Source of the DNA: Pseudoalteromonas neustonica
GTDB lineage: Bacteria > Pseudomonadota > Gammaproteobacteria > Enterobacterales > Alteromonadaceae
Length of the DNA stretch: 64,000 bases
Direction: 5' to 3'
Assembly: GCF_001653135.1 (NCBI RefSeq)
Contig: NZ_BDDS01000001.1
Coordinates: 62,001 to 126,000 of the forward strand
The position numbers and the translations under genes were made by a program. Below are positions 7,467-16,459 of this stretch, piece after piece; within the stretch, counting starts at the first letter, position 1; every line of letters begins with the position of its first letter. The notes under the pieces were generated by a model. It had not been told where the DNA came from and made no database searches. It saw nothing but the letters and a program-made list of their open reading frames with translations.

Positions 7467-10400
7467 TTAAAGCTCTTTAAGAGGCTTTTCAGCGGCTTGT
7501 TGATTGATTTTTTGTTGTAAAAACTCTGGTGATTGCGTGTTACGAGCCAGTGCATAATAGGCCGCAGGAACGACGAATAGCGTGAGTATTGTCGCGACTA
7601 TAACTCCCGTAAATACAACAACACCAATAACCATACGACTTTCTGCGCCGGGGCCTGATGCAAGCACTAGTGGTACGGCACTCATAACGGTCGTTAGTGA
7701 GGTCATAATTATAGGGCGTAAACGTTGGCTGGCAGCTTGTATAATTGCTTCACTAAATTCTACGCCTTTGTCACGTAGCTGGTTCGTAAACTCAACAATC
7801 AAAATACCATTTTTAGCACTGAGGCCAATCAACATTACAATGCCTATTTGGCTGTAAATATTTAAAGTAAGCCCTGTTGCCCATAAACCAAACATCGCGC
7901 CCATTAATCCTAAAGGTACGGTTAGCATAATAACAAAAGGATGCATAAAACTTTCAAACTGAGCTGCTAATACCAAGAAGGTTACAGTCAGCGCTAGAAT
8001 GAAAACATAGGTCATTGCTGATGCGCCTTCGTAATAAAGCTGCGACTCGCCTTTGTAATCAACGGCACCATCAATGTCATTTTCTTCCATCGCCACTTTG
8101 TTTAGAAAGTTAAGTGCTTCTTCTAGTGTATAGCCATCCGCGAGGTTGGCACTGAGCGTGATGGCACGCATACGATTAAAGCGATTTAAACGCGACGCGG
8201 TGGCTTCTTCTTTAAGGCTTATTAAGCTATCAAGCGGGACCAGTTCACCACTGCGTGATTTTAAGTAAATATTGGCTATGTCGGTAGGATCTTTAAAGTC
8301 TGCTTTAGTTCCTTTTAAAATCACATCGTATTCTTCACCACGGTCAATAAACGTGGTTACGCGACGCTGCCCCAACATAGTCTCAAGCGTACGGCCCACA
8401 TCAGAGACCGACACACCTAAATCAGCCGCTTTATTTTTATCAATGCTAACTAAAAATTGTGGGAATGTTTCTTTGTAATCATGATCGATTCTTACTAAGC
8501 CTGGGTTTTCCTCAGCGCGTTTAATAATGCGATCACGCCAATCGGCCAGTTGATCATAATCATTGCCTTGGAGTACAAACTCAATAGGGCGTGATGAGCC
8601 ACCTCCGCCAATACCGCGGCGCATAATTGCAAAAGCGCGCACGTCAGTGACCTCGCGCATTTTACCGCTTATCTCATCCATGACTTCCCACGTTGAGCGT
8701 TTTCGTTCATCCCAGTCAGCCATGCCGATGATGGCAACACCGCCACTACCACCCCAACCAGGAACACGGACAAGCACACGACTTAATTCGCCTGACTCTG
8801 AGTAAGGCATTAAGCGCTCTTCAATTTTTGCCATGTTGGCGGCATTATTTTCGTAGCTTGCGCCTTCAGGACCACTCATCATGATAAAGAAAGTTCCGCG
8901 ATCTTCTTTTGGTGTTAGCTCAGATGGGATCTGTTGGAATAATGAATAACTAACAAAACCGGCAAGTAATAAAGTTAATGCTAACCCGCCAGAGCGAGTC
9001 ATATTAGAGCGTAAAGCGTTTTGATAGCTGCGTTCTATTTTGCTAAATAGGCGATCCATTCCTTGGCTAAATTTACTTTGTTTTTCGGAGTGCTTTAATA
9101 TTTTAGAGCATAATGCAGGGGAGAGTGTTAAGGCTGTTACGCTAGAGAAAAATACCGCAGCACTGACAGCCATAGCAAATTCAGTAAACAGCGCGCCAAT
9201 ACGGCCATCCATAAACACCAGTGGCACAAATACCGATATAAGCACTAATGTGGTTGCGATTATGGCAAAGCCAACTTCACGCGCGCCACGATAGGAGGCT
9301 AATAACGGTGGTTCACCTAGCTCGATACGGCGGTGAATATTTTCAAGCATCACAATCGCATCATCAACCACCAAGCCAATGGCCAGCACTAATGCGAGTA
9401 GAGTTAATAAGTTGATAGAGTAGCCCATCGCCAGTAAAAACATAAAACTACCCACTAATGCCACCGGTACTGTTACGGCAGGAATAAGTGTTGCACGAAT
9501 ATTACCTAAAAAGATGTAGATCACTAATACGACTAAGCCCATTGAAATAGCGAGCGTACTGTATACTTCGTTAATCGATTCATTGATGAAAATAGATGAG
9601 TCGTAACTGTCTTCAATTGTTGTACCTTCAGGGAGGTTGCGTTTGATTTTTTCAAGTTCGGCACGGGCATTATCAACAACGGTCAGTGTATTTGCTTTAG
9701 CTTGTTTTACAATACCAAGACCAATCATGTTGCGGCCATTACCGCGAAATAAACTTTCATCGTCAGCAGCTTCTAGGTGCACATCAGCGACTTCACCTAA
9801 ACGCACAAGGTAACCGTCCTCACCGCGTTTTATGACAAGGTTTTGAAAGTCGCGCTGATCTTTATAGCTGCGAGCCGTTCGCACAGTAAAGTCACGGTCA
9901 ATGGATTCAATTTCACCCGCAGGCAATTCAACATTTTCAGTACGTAGCGTATTTTCAATATCAACGCTGGTAATACCACGTGCTGCCATGGCTTGACGAT
10001 TAAGCCATACCTTCATCGCATATTTACGCTCGCCGCCAACACGTACATTAGACACGCCATCAACGACGGCTAAACGGTCAACAATAAAGCGCTGGGCGTA
10101 GTCAGAAAGCTGCAATGAATCCATAGTGGTACTATTAAGTACAAACCAAGCAATAGGGCTTTCATCACTGTTAGATTTAGACACTTCAGGTGGGCGCACT
10201 TGCTCTGGAAGACTATCAAGTGCACGTGCTACTCGCTCACGTACGTCGTTTGATGCGGCATCAATATCGCGGTCAATATTAAACTCAATAGTAATATTTG
10301 AGCGCCCATTACGACTTGAAGAGTTAATACTTTTAATGCCTTCAATACCTGAAATACGATTTTCAAGTACTTGTGTTATTTTGGTCTCGATGATCTCAGC

Positions 10401-10565
10401 CGATGCACCAGAATATTGTGTGCTTACGCTAACAATAGGTGATTCAATATCAGGGTATTCACGCAGTGGCAGCATCGAAAATGCCACTAAACCAAATGTG
10501 AGTAACAATAAGTTGATAACAATCGCGAAGACAGGGCGTTTAACACTTGTATCAGTAATTTTCAC
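7467..10565 (-). CDS. RND-family multidrug efflux permease (HAE1/AcrB type)
   Basis: A proton-driven inner-membrane pump exporting drugs or other hydrophobic compounds. The 1032-residue protein has the AcrB plan: one N-terminal membrane helix (VKRPVFAIVINLLLLTFGLVAF), a large periplasmic loop, helices 2-6, a second loop and helices 8-12. The proton-relay motif GLVVDDAIVMLENI is present in the fourth helix. Conserved REYPDIE near residue 36 is typical of the HAE1 branch rather than of heavy-metal pumps. It follows its periplasmic adaptor after 3 bases, as one operon. No outer-membrane TolC-type gene is here, so an unlinked one is presumably used. Substrates cannot be read from sequence. Confidence 0.93.
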   Translation of the reverse strand: MKITDTSVKRPVFAIVINLLLLTFGLVAFSMLPLREYPDIESPIVSVSTQYSGASAEIIETKITQVLENRISGIEGIKSINSSSRNGRSNITIEFNIDRDIDAASNDVRERVARALDSLPEQVRPPEVSKSNSDESPIAWFVLNSTTMDSLQLSDYAQRFIVDRLAVVDGVSNVRVGGERKYAMKVWLNRQAMAARGITSVDIENTLRTENVELPAGEIESIDRDFTVRTARSYKDQRDFQNLVIKRGEDGYLVRLGEVADVHLEAADDESLFRGNGRNMIGLGIVKQAKANTLTVVDNARAELEKIKRNLPEGTTIEDSYDSSIFINESINEVYSTLAISMGLVVLVIYIFLGNIRATLIPAVTVPVALVGSFMFLLAMGYSINLLTLLALVLAIGLVVDDAIVMLENIHRRIELGEPPLLASYRGAREVGFAIIATTLVLISVFVPLVFMDGRIGALFTEFAMAVSAAVFFSSVTALTLSPALCSKILKHSEKQSKFSQGMDRLFSKIERSYQNALRSNMTRSGGLALTLLLAGFVSYSLFQQIPSELTPKEDRGTFFIMMSGPEGASYENNAANMAKIEERLMPYSESGELSRVLVRVPGWGGSGGVAIIGMADWDERKRSTWEVMDEISGKMREVTDVRAFAIMRRGIGGGGSSRPIEFVLQGNDYDQLADWRDRIIKRAEENPGLVRIDHDYKETFPQFLVSIDKNKAADLGVSVSDVGRTLETMLGQRRVTTFIDRGEEYDVILKGTKADFKDPTDIANIYLKSRSGELVPLDSLISLKEEATASRLNRFNRMRAITLSANLADGYTLEEALNFLNKVAMEENDIDGAVDYKGESQLYYEGASAMTYVFILALTVTFLVLAAQFESFMHPFVIMLTVPLGLMGAMFGLWATGLTLNIYSQIGIVMLIGLSAKNGILIVEFTNQLRDKGVEFSEAIIQAASQRLRPIIMTSLTTVMSAVPLVLASGPGAESRMVIGVVVFTGVIVATILTLFVVPAAYYALARNTQSPEFLQQKINQQAAEKPLKEL

Positions 10566-10568
10566 AGA

Positions 10569-11621
10569 TCACCCCTTCACTGTAACTTTACTGCCTGAAC
10601 GAATTTTAATAATTCCTTCAGTCACAACAAGCTGGCCTGCACTAATTCCTTCATCAATTGCAACCCAGCCGTTATGACGACCTGTTACATGCACCTCAAC
10701 TTTAGTTGCGACACCATCCGTTATCTGAAAAACATAATGTTTGTCTTGTTGCGGAATAATCGCTTTTTCGGGCACCATTATTGCTTGATTTGAACTAAGC
10801 TCTAGTGCGGTATTAAGCAGCATACCAGGGCGTAATAAAGTATTGTTATTGGCAAAACTGGCTGTTACTTCAACACTGCGAGTTACGGCATCGATACGAG
10901 AGCTTACATGCGTTACTTTTCCTGTAAAGGTTGTGCCTGGGTAAGCGTCATTCTGTGTCATAACTTTCATACCAAGCTGTAATTGAGCTAAGTATTTTTC
11001 TGGTACTTTGAAATCAACTTTAATGATGCTGATATCATCTAAGGTGGTGATGGCGGTACTGTTATTAACGTATGCACCGACAGATATTTGACGTTTACCT
11101 AACACACCAGCAAACGGGGCTGTAATTGTCATTTCTGCTAATTTTGTTTTGGCATTATCTAATTTCGCTTCGGTAGCATCAACGCGTGATAACTGTTCTT
11201 CTAACAGTGATTTTGCCGTAGCTTGTGAGCGGGAAAGTTCCGTTAAACGTTGGAGTTGGCGCTTTTCTTCTCGTAGATTAATAGCTAGCTCTTTAACCGT
11301 TAGCTCTTCTTGTTGTGATTGTAACTGAGCGAGCTTTTGGCCTTTATTAACTAGATCACCATCTTTAAAGTAGATGTGAGTAATGTAATCATTTTGTGCG
11401 CTTTTTATATAAATTGCTTGATTAGCGCGTGCACTGCCGATAGCCTCAATAAGAATCGCATTTTCTTCACTTGCGACTGCGTGAGCCGTTACTTGTGTTG
11501 CCGAGCTTGTAAACCCAGATTGCTTACCTTGGCTGCTGGGTAAATAAAGATAAACCGATAACCCAATAAGTAGGGTAATAATAAATGGAAATAGCGCCTT
11601 GCCTGATTGCTTTGAGTACAT
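10569..11621 (-). CDS. RND efflux periplasmic adaptor (membrane fusion protein)
   Basis: It bridges the permease and an outer-membrane channel. The 350-residue protein has an N-terminal membrane anchor (about residues 11-28), a split lipoyl-like domain (HIYFKDGDLVNKGQKLAQL and ITAPFAGVLGKRQISVGAYV), a short alpha-hairpin between them, and a beta-barrel and membrane-proximal C-terminus (RPGMLLNTALEL, VPEKAIIP). It is the first gene of the operon and is followed 3 bases later by the permease. No lipobox cysteine is seen, so it is held by the helix. No dedicated regulator is adjacent. Confidence 0.9.
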   Translation of the reverse strand: MYSKQSGKALFPFIITLLIGLSVYLYLPSSQGKQSGFTSSATQVTAHAVASEENAILIEAIGSARANQAIYIKSAQNDYITHIYFKDGDLVNKGQKLAQLQSQQEELTVKELAINLREEKRQLQRLTELSRSQATAKSLLEEQLSRVDATEAKLDNAKTKLAEMTITAPFAGVLGKRQISVGAYVNNSTAITTLDDISIIKVDFKVPEKYLAQLQLGMKVMTQNDAYPGTTFTGKVTHVSSRIDAVTRSVEVTASFANNNTLLRPGMLLNTALELSSNQAIMVPEKAIIPQQDKHYVFQITDGVATKVEVHVTGRHNGWVAIDEGISAGQLVVTEGIIKIRSGSKVTVKG

Positions 11622-11865
11622 CTTAGTAATACCAAAAAATTAATTGTATGTAGTGTACGAAATAACGGCGACAAAGAGCTGTCACGTATCTCGTAAATTT
11701 GTGCATTAGGCGTAAAAATAAAATTAATTACCTATTTGTACCTGTTTTTTATTTTAAAAGAGAGTGTTATGAAGTTTTCTACTACCTGTCGTCGTTGCTT
11801 GAAAATGCGAAAAATAGTACTTTGGGCAATTATTATGTTTGTTTTTTACATGGTTTTTTATCGTT

Positions 11866-12597
11866 ATGGTTAAGCTTAAGTCTGACCCTGGGATTTTAAA
11901 GCTACGGGCTCAAGGTGCTTGTCATGGCATAGAAATTTTGCTGGTTGGTGCTTTTGGTGTCATATTTATTATGCTTTTTAACTTACTGCGCCCAGGTGAG
12001 ATTAGTATTGTTGAAATATTTTTAATAAGTATGTCGATTGCCGCTGTGTTTGTTGGTTTTTTGAAAACCCAAGAACCTTTTTATAGTTTAATAATGGCAG
12101 AACAGTATCTTAGGTATGAACATAAATACGGGTATTGGGCTTTAACGCATGCTAATTTTAATCATGCGGGTATACCTAAAACCGACCAAACATTGGAAAA
12201 ACTTGAGTTAAATGCTGTAGGTATTAAACTTAACGATACAGATGAATTTTTATTGCAGCTATCTCCAAGAATTGCTGGTAAATTATTAATTGAGCAGCGC
12301 CATCTTTTTATGCAGGCAGTCCAAAAACATTGCAAAAATGGCAATTGCCCATCAGAATGGTTAAGTGAAGATAATTTTTATACCTCTACCAATGGTCGCA
12401 ACTTTAATGGATTAATCGCAATGTTCGCAAATAGAATGCGACATTTACAGCAACTTACAGGGTATGATTTATTGTTGCCCGCGAGTGTATTAGACAGAAA
12501 TATCTGGGATTTCTGCCAAAGTTTAAATACCTGGAAAAGAAACCCTAGGGTATTTATTGAGTCCCAATTAAAGGCGAAAAGCCAAAATAGATGTTAG
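11866..12597 (+). CDS. DUF2982-like membrane protein of unknown function
   Basis: About 243 residues. Two hydrophobic segments lie near the N-terminus (IEILLVGAFGVIFIMLFNLL and IVEIFLISMSIAAVFVGFL). A soluble domain follows with YLRYEHKYGYWALTHANFNHAG, which I recall as the pattern of DUF2982, a family of marine gammaproteobacteria. The start is uncertain: ATG 11866 has no clear Shine-Dalgarno, and a TTG at 11839 is the only upstream alternative. The 11622-11865 gap before it shows nothing recognisable. Function unknown. Confidence 0.65.
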   Translation: MVKLKSDPGILKLRAQGACHGIEILLVGAFGVIFIMLFNLLRPGEISIVEIFLISMSIAAVFVGFLKTQEPFYSLIMAEQYLRYEHKYGYWALTHANFNHAGIPKTDQTLEKLELNAVGIKLNDTDEFLLQLSPRIAGKLLIEQRHLFMQAVQKHCKNGNCPSEWLSEDNFYTSTNGRNFNGLIAMFANRMRHLQQLTGYDLLLPASVLDRNIWDFCQSLNTWKRNPRVFIESQLKAKSQNRC

Positions 12598-12609
12598 TAG
12601 GATGAAGCG

Positions 12610-12942
12610 ATGAGTCAAGATAGATCTTTTATTAAAAGTGGCCGAAATACAATAATCCACAAAGAGAAAAAACTCGATTTAGTTATCGTGAACTCTGAAA
12701 CTCACCCTAAAATAAAAGTTACTCAAAACGGTTTAGAGCCATTTAAAGAAGATCTGCCAAAAAATCGCCGTGAGGCAAAAGAGCGTTACTTAGATATGGT
12801 TTATATTGGCAGTGCTGATGTGTTTGGTGAAGAAAAACGTTTATTGTTCATTCAGGCATTGGATGGGCGTGAATACAAAGTAGATTATAGTAAAATCGGT
12901 ACTAAACTGTTTGTTCGTATTCATCAAGATAGTTATTTATAG
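12610..12942 (+). CDS. Small hypothetical protein
   Basis: A 110-residue charged soluble protein with no signal peptide or membrane segment. It starts 12 bases after the DUF2982-like gene, behind TAGGATGAAGCG, so it is probably in the same transcript. The C-terminal half (MVYIGSADVFGEEKRLLFIQALDGREYKVDYSKIG) looks beta-rich. I do not recognise a family. The coding frame is clean with a good ribosome site, which supports a real gene. Confidence 0.65.
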   Translation: MSQDRSFIKSGRNTIIHKEKKLDLVIVNSETHPKIKVTQNGLEPFKEDLPKNRREAKERYLDMVYIGSADVFGEEKRLLFIQALDGREYKVDYSKIGTKLFVRIHQDSYL

Positions 12943-13038
12943 TATTTACTTCTTACTGGCACTGTAGTTGCTTAATATATAAATTAGCGTAGATTTTAAT
13001 ACTACGGAATTTATTTGGTTAAGATGAGGACGCAGTGT

Positions 13039-14709
13039 ATGAAATCCCCTTTAATGGTTTGTTCACTTTTAGGTTTATTGACAGCGTGTGGTGGAGGCGG
13101 TGGAGGTAATGATAACCCCGTTATTGCTGCATCAGTGAATGCAGGTGTTGATCAACAAATTATCGAAAAAAGCGAATTTACAATCGAAGCGAAAGGCTCT
13201 CCTGTTGACGGTACATACACGTGGCAAAGAGTGAGTGGTCCAATAGTTGAAGGTTTTCCTTTAGAAGGCGCTTCTCAAACCGTACTTGCACCTGACATTA
13301 AAGCCGACAGTGAGCTTGTGCTGCGTGTTAACTATCAAAGTCCAGATGGTAAGTTAGTCAGCGATGATGTGCTGATTAGTATTCAGTCGAATAACCAACT
13401 TCCTCAAGCAGTCGTAACCCAAACTGCACCCACAATACTGCCGTCAGTTTATCAAGATACAATTACTTTAAGTGCAGCTACATCAATCGATCCAGATGAA
13501 AATGGCAGTATTAGTAGCTACAACTGGCAAAAAATTGCAGGTCCAACACTCGAAATCAGTGATTATAAAAGCCAAACTATTAGCTTTACTCATCCGTTGT
13601 TGGATAAAAACACCACGGTAATATGGCAGTTGACCGTTGTTGATGATGAAGGCGGTGAGGCAAGTACGCAGCATACTCATATACTTAATAAAACAAATAA
13701 TGTGGTGATAGCTAAAGCGGGTGAAGATCAAAGTGTTATTGAGCTTGAAAAAGTAACGTTAAATGCAACGAATAGCGAAGTAGTGACCACAACATTTAAT
13801 TGTCAGTGGGAGCAAACCGTTGGAAGCGTTTCATTAGATAACCAAGATCAATGTATAACTTCGTTTATAGCCCCGACAACCGATGCAGTTAATACCATGA
13901 CATTTGAAGTGACGGTTACAGACAGTCAAGGACGTTCGGATAGTGATACCGTTGATGTTGTTGTGAACTCAAAACCACTGGGTTTGATCAATGATACTGG
14001 TATGGCAAAATGCTTTAATAATACCCAAGAAATAGCGTGTACTAGTCCTGACTTTCCACGCCAAGACGCCGCGTTAGGACGCGATAGTGTTGTGGGTACG
14101 CATATAGATAAAGTTGGCAAAGGCGAGCTGGCATTTGATTTCACCAAACTCAATGAATTCGCCGATGAAATTGCTGACGATGCAGCGGACTTTAGCTGTA
14201 TTCGCGATAATGTTAGTGGCTTAATTTGGGAAGTGAAAAGCCCTAACACAGGCACACTGCCAAATAGTACACAACTTCGAGAAGGGCAAAATCACTACAC
14301 CTGGTATTTAACAAGCAGTAATGGCATACAGCAGGGTAGTGTGGCGGGCTCTTCAGATACGTGTTCAACAATATCTCATTGTGGCCTACAAGCTTATGTT
14401 GATGCTGTTAATAGCCTAGATTACTGTGGCGGAACAAACTGGCGTGTACCAACTTACCCGGAGTTATTGAGTTTGTTAGATTACTCAAAACAGGGGCAAT
14501 CTGTGCTTATTGATAGTGATTTTTTCCCTAATACACCAAGTGTCAGTTTACTCACTCATTTACGCTATTGGAGTGCGCAAACAGCTGCTGATGGCACCAG
14601 TTTATCGCAGGCTTATATTATTGATATGAATGATGGTAATGACTTGGCGTATCCAAAAAATAATACTGCATTTGTCCGCTTAGTAAGAACAGCAGGAGAA
14701 TCACAATGA
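13039..14709 (+). CDS. Lipoprotein with PKD-like repeats and a C-terminal DUF1566 (Lcl-type) domain
   Basis: The start at ATG 13039 follows GAGGA and gives a lipoprotein signal ending LLTAC, with the cysteine next to a glycine run (GGGGGG), a common flexible tether. Three beta-sandwich-like repeats follow, each with a cue such as TYTWQRVSGP, SYNWQKIAGP or QWEQTVGS, resembling PKD/Ig-like folds. The last ~200 residues have the DUF1566 pattern: GLIWEV, NWRVPTYPELLSLLDYS, YWSAQ and AFVRLVR, with paired cysteines. It overlaps the next gene by 4 bases (ATGA). Likely on the outer-membrane or cell surface; a binding or adhesion role is only a guess. Confidence 0.8.
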   Translation: MKSPLMVCSLLGLLTACGGGGGGNDNPVIAASVNAGVDQQIIEKSEFTIEAKGSPVDGTYTWQRVSGPIVEGFPLEGASQTVLAPDIKADSELVLRVNYQSPDGKLVSDDVLISIQSNNQLPQAVVTQTAPTILPSVYQDTITLSAATSIDPDENGSISSYNWQKIAGPTLEISDYKSQTISFTHPLLDKNTTVIWQLTVVDDEGGEASTQHTHILNKTNNVVIAKAGEDQSVIELEKVTLNATNSEVVTTTFNCQWEQTVGSVSLDNQDQCITSFIAPTTDAVNTMTFEVTVTDSQGRSDSDTVDVVVNSKPLGLINDTGMAKCFNNTQEIACTSPDFPRQDAALGRDSVVGTHIDKVGKGELAFDFTKLNEFADEIADDAADFSCIRDNVSGLIWEVKSPNTGTLPNSTQLREGQNHYTWYLTSSNGIQQGSVAGSSDTCSTISHCGLQAYVDAVNSLDYCGGTNWRVPTYPELLSLLDYSKQGQSVLIDSDFFPNTPSVSLLTHLRYWSAQTAADGTSLSQAYIIDMNDGNDLAYPKNNTAFVRLVRTAGESQ

Positions 14710-15215
14710 AAATAGCCTTAATCAGTCTTTTACTCTTGAGCCCTGTAATGGCCGTTGCGCAATCTTGTTATGATGGTATCCCAGAAACAACACCCACAGA
14801 GCGTTTTACAGTTAATACGGATGGTACGATAAGTGACAGCGTTACAGGATTAATGTGGCAAAGCTGTAGTTATGGACAAACTTATAATAGTGATAGTGGT
14901 TTATGTGAGAATAATGCACTAAAAATTACTTGGCAAGAAGCATTACGGGGAGCTGTAAATGATCGCACCGGTAATTATAGCGATTGGCAAGTACCAAGTA
15001 TTAAAGAACTCGCTAGTATATTAGAGCACCGCTGCGTTACCCCTAGTATTAATGAGAGCGTTTTCAAAGGCAATAAAAGTGAAAACTACTGGACTAATAC
15101 GTCGGGGATAGCTGATAAAACATTTGCATGGGTGTATCAATTTGATAAAGGGCTTAACAGCCTACATGCAAAAACTTCTAATGTTTATTTGCGCTTTGTT
15201 CGTTATGAAAAATAA
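14706..15215 (+). CDS. Exported DUF1566 (Lcl-type) domain protein
   Basis: 169 residues with a cleavable signal (MKIALISLLLLSPVMAVAQ). The rest is a single DUF1566-type domain: SVTGLMWQSCSYG, WQEALRGAVNDRTGNYSDWQVPSIKELASILEHRC, YWTNTS and NVYLRFVRYEK. It is the same fold as the C-terminus of the preceding gene and is joined to it by an ATGA overlap. The two products are probably made in fixed ratio and may act together outside the cytoplasm. No catalytic motif is visible. Confidence 0.8.
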   Translation: MKIALISLLLLSPVMAVAQSCYDGIPETTPTERFTVNTDGTISDSVTGLMWQSCSYGQTYNSDSGLCENNALKITWQEALRGAVNDRTGNYSDWQVPSIKELASILEHRCVTPSINESVFKGNKSENYWTNTSGIADKTFAWVYQFDKGLNSLHAKTSNVYLRFVRYEK

Positions 15216-15221
15216 ATATCT

Positions 15222-16331
15222 TTAACGAAAGTAACGTTTAAATACTTCTAACCGCGCATGTTCTAGCGCGGTTTTTATATCTGCGCCTTTAATGCCTTGG
15301 TCAATAAATTGCTTTGGGTTGATTGCTCTTGCTTCTTTGCTGGCTTGAAGCAGTAATTGCTGATTTTTAATTACTGAACAATTAGCTATCTCTATGGCCT
15401 TAAGTACGGCACTAAAGCGTTCAGGACGTCGCCATAAATCAAGCTTATTACAGCTAAATAAAAGCTGTTCAGGGTGTATTGTAGCGCTTGTTAAAACATC
15501 TTGATGCTGCGAGGCATGCAGGGCAAGATCACGCACATCATTAGGTAACCTAATTGCTTTAGCGATTGCGCTTATTTCATTGCTATTGAGTTTGCTCGTG
15601 ATTTGGCTAAATAGCAGCGCATTGTCGGTAATATTATATTTTTTAGCATACTCAAAGCGTGCTTGCAGCTTTTGGAATAGCTGATCATTCCATATATTTG
15701 CTAAAGCGGGGCTAATCACACTAAGCGCGTTGAGATGTGCCAGCGTATTTAAAAAATGATCAAAAGCACCATCGGTCAATGACTTTTCGCATTCTAGCCA
15801 AATGCGTTCAGGTGTTAGAGTATTTAATTCACCGCGTTCGACCATTGCCTTTAATAAGCTTTGTGTCTCTTTTGCAATTGTAAAACCAAGGTAGTGATAA
15901 CGCGCAGCAAAGCGAGCGATGCGAAGTATACGTAGCGGATCTTCACTAAATGCTTGTGAAACATGACGTAAAATACGAGCATCTAAATCTCGTTTTCCGT
16001 GATAAGGGTCTATTAAGCTACCATCTTCAGCTTTTGCAATTGCATTTACAGTTAAATCTCTACGGCGCAAGTCATCTTCAAGGGTTACATCGGGAGAAAA
16101 CTCACATACAAAACCTGTGTACCCTTTTCCTTGTTTACGCTCTGTGCGGGCGAGCGCGTATTCGTCTTTGGTTTGTGGGTGCAAAAAAACAGGAAAATCT
16201 TTACCGACCTGTTGATAGCCTTGCTTGAGTAGTTGCTCCGAAGTTGCACCGACGATTACATAGTCACGTTCCTTGATGACCCGCCCTAATAGTTCATCAC
16301 GAACTGCTCCACCGACCAAATAAACTTGCAT
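15222..16331 (-). CDS. cca: CCA tRNA nucleotidyltransferase
   Basis: It adds or repairs the 3' CCA of tRNAs. The N-terminus MQVYLVGGAVRDELLG is the class II nucleotidyltransferase signature. The RRRDLTVNAIA motif and the EDPLRILRIARFAARY segment follow. At 369 residues it is the short form without the C-terminal HD domain of E. coli Cca (412), though some HD-like helices may remain (the CCA-adding core is complete). It is convergent with the DUF1566 gene, with only 6 bases between stops, and its 3' end carries that gene's terminator. Confidence 0.93.
   Translation of the reverse strand: MQVYLVGGAVRDELLGRVIKERDYVIVGATSEQLLKQGYQQVGKDFPVFLHPQTKDEYALARTERKQGKGYTGFVCEFSPDVTLEDDLRRRDLTVNAIAKAEDGSLIDPYHGKRDLDARILRHVSQAFSEDPLRILRIARFAARYHYLGFTIAKETQSLLKAMVERGELNTLTPERIWLECEKSLTDGAFDHFLNTLAHLNALSVISPALANIWNDQLFQKLQARFEYAKKYNITDNALLFSQITSKLNSNEISAIAKAIRLPNDVRDLALHASQHQDVLTSATIHPEQLLFSCNKLDLWRRPERFSAVLKAIEIANCSVIKNQQLLLQASKEARAINPKQFIDQGIKGADIKTALEHARLEVFKRYFR
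15250..15276 (+). terminator. Terminator for the DUF1566 genes, embedded in the cca 3' end
   Basis: AACCGCGC (15250-15257) pairs perfectly with GCGCGGTT (15266-15273), followed by T residues on the plus strand. It lies inside the antisense cca coding sequence because the stops are only 6 bases apart. Confidence 0.65.
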
Positions 16332-16459
16332 ATTTCACCCTAAGTATTAACTGTGCAGGTTATTTTACGTTATTTCACGAATAAAATGCTAACAAGGTTT
16401 TCACTTAGCGCATTTTTTTGCCATTATAGACGCTGATTTACTAAGCAAGGATATTTAGG

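Noticed and set aside
7331-7555. Minus-strand frame of 74 codons ahead of msrA
   Set aside because: It overlaps the 3' end of the RND permease gene and the strong terminator at 7427-7464, and no ribosome site or family signal is seen.
9040-9294. Plus-strand frames inside the RND permease gene (also 10126-10677)
   Set aside because: Long antisense frames are expected opposite a 3.1-kb gene; they have no ribosome site and no protein-like features.
11699-11899. 66-codon plus-strand frame upstream of the DUF2982-like gene
   Set aside because: Low-complexity hydrophobic sequence without a ribosome site, overlapping the likelier gene in another frame.
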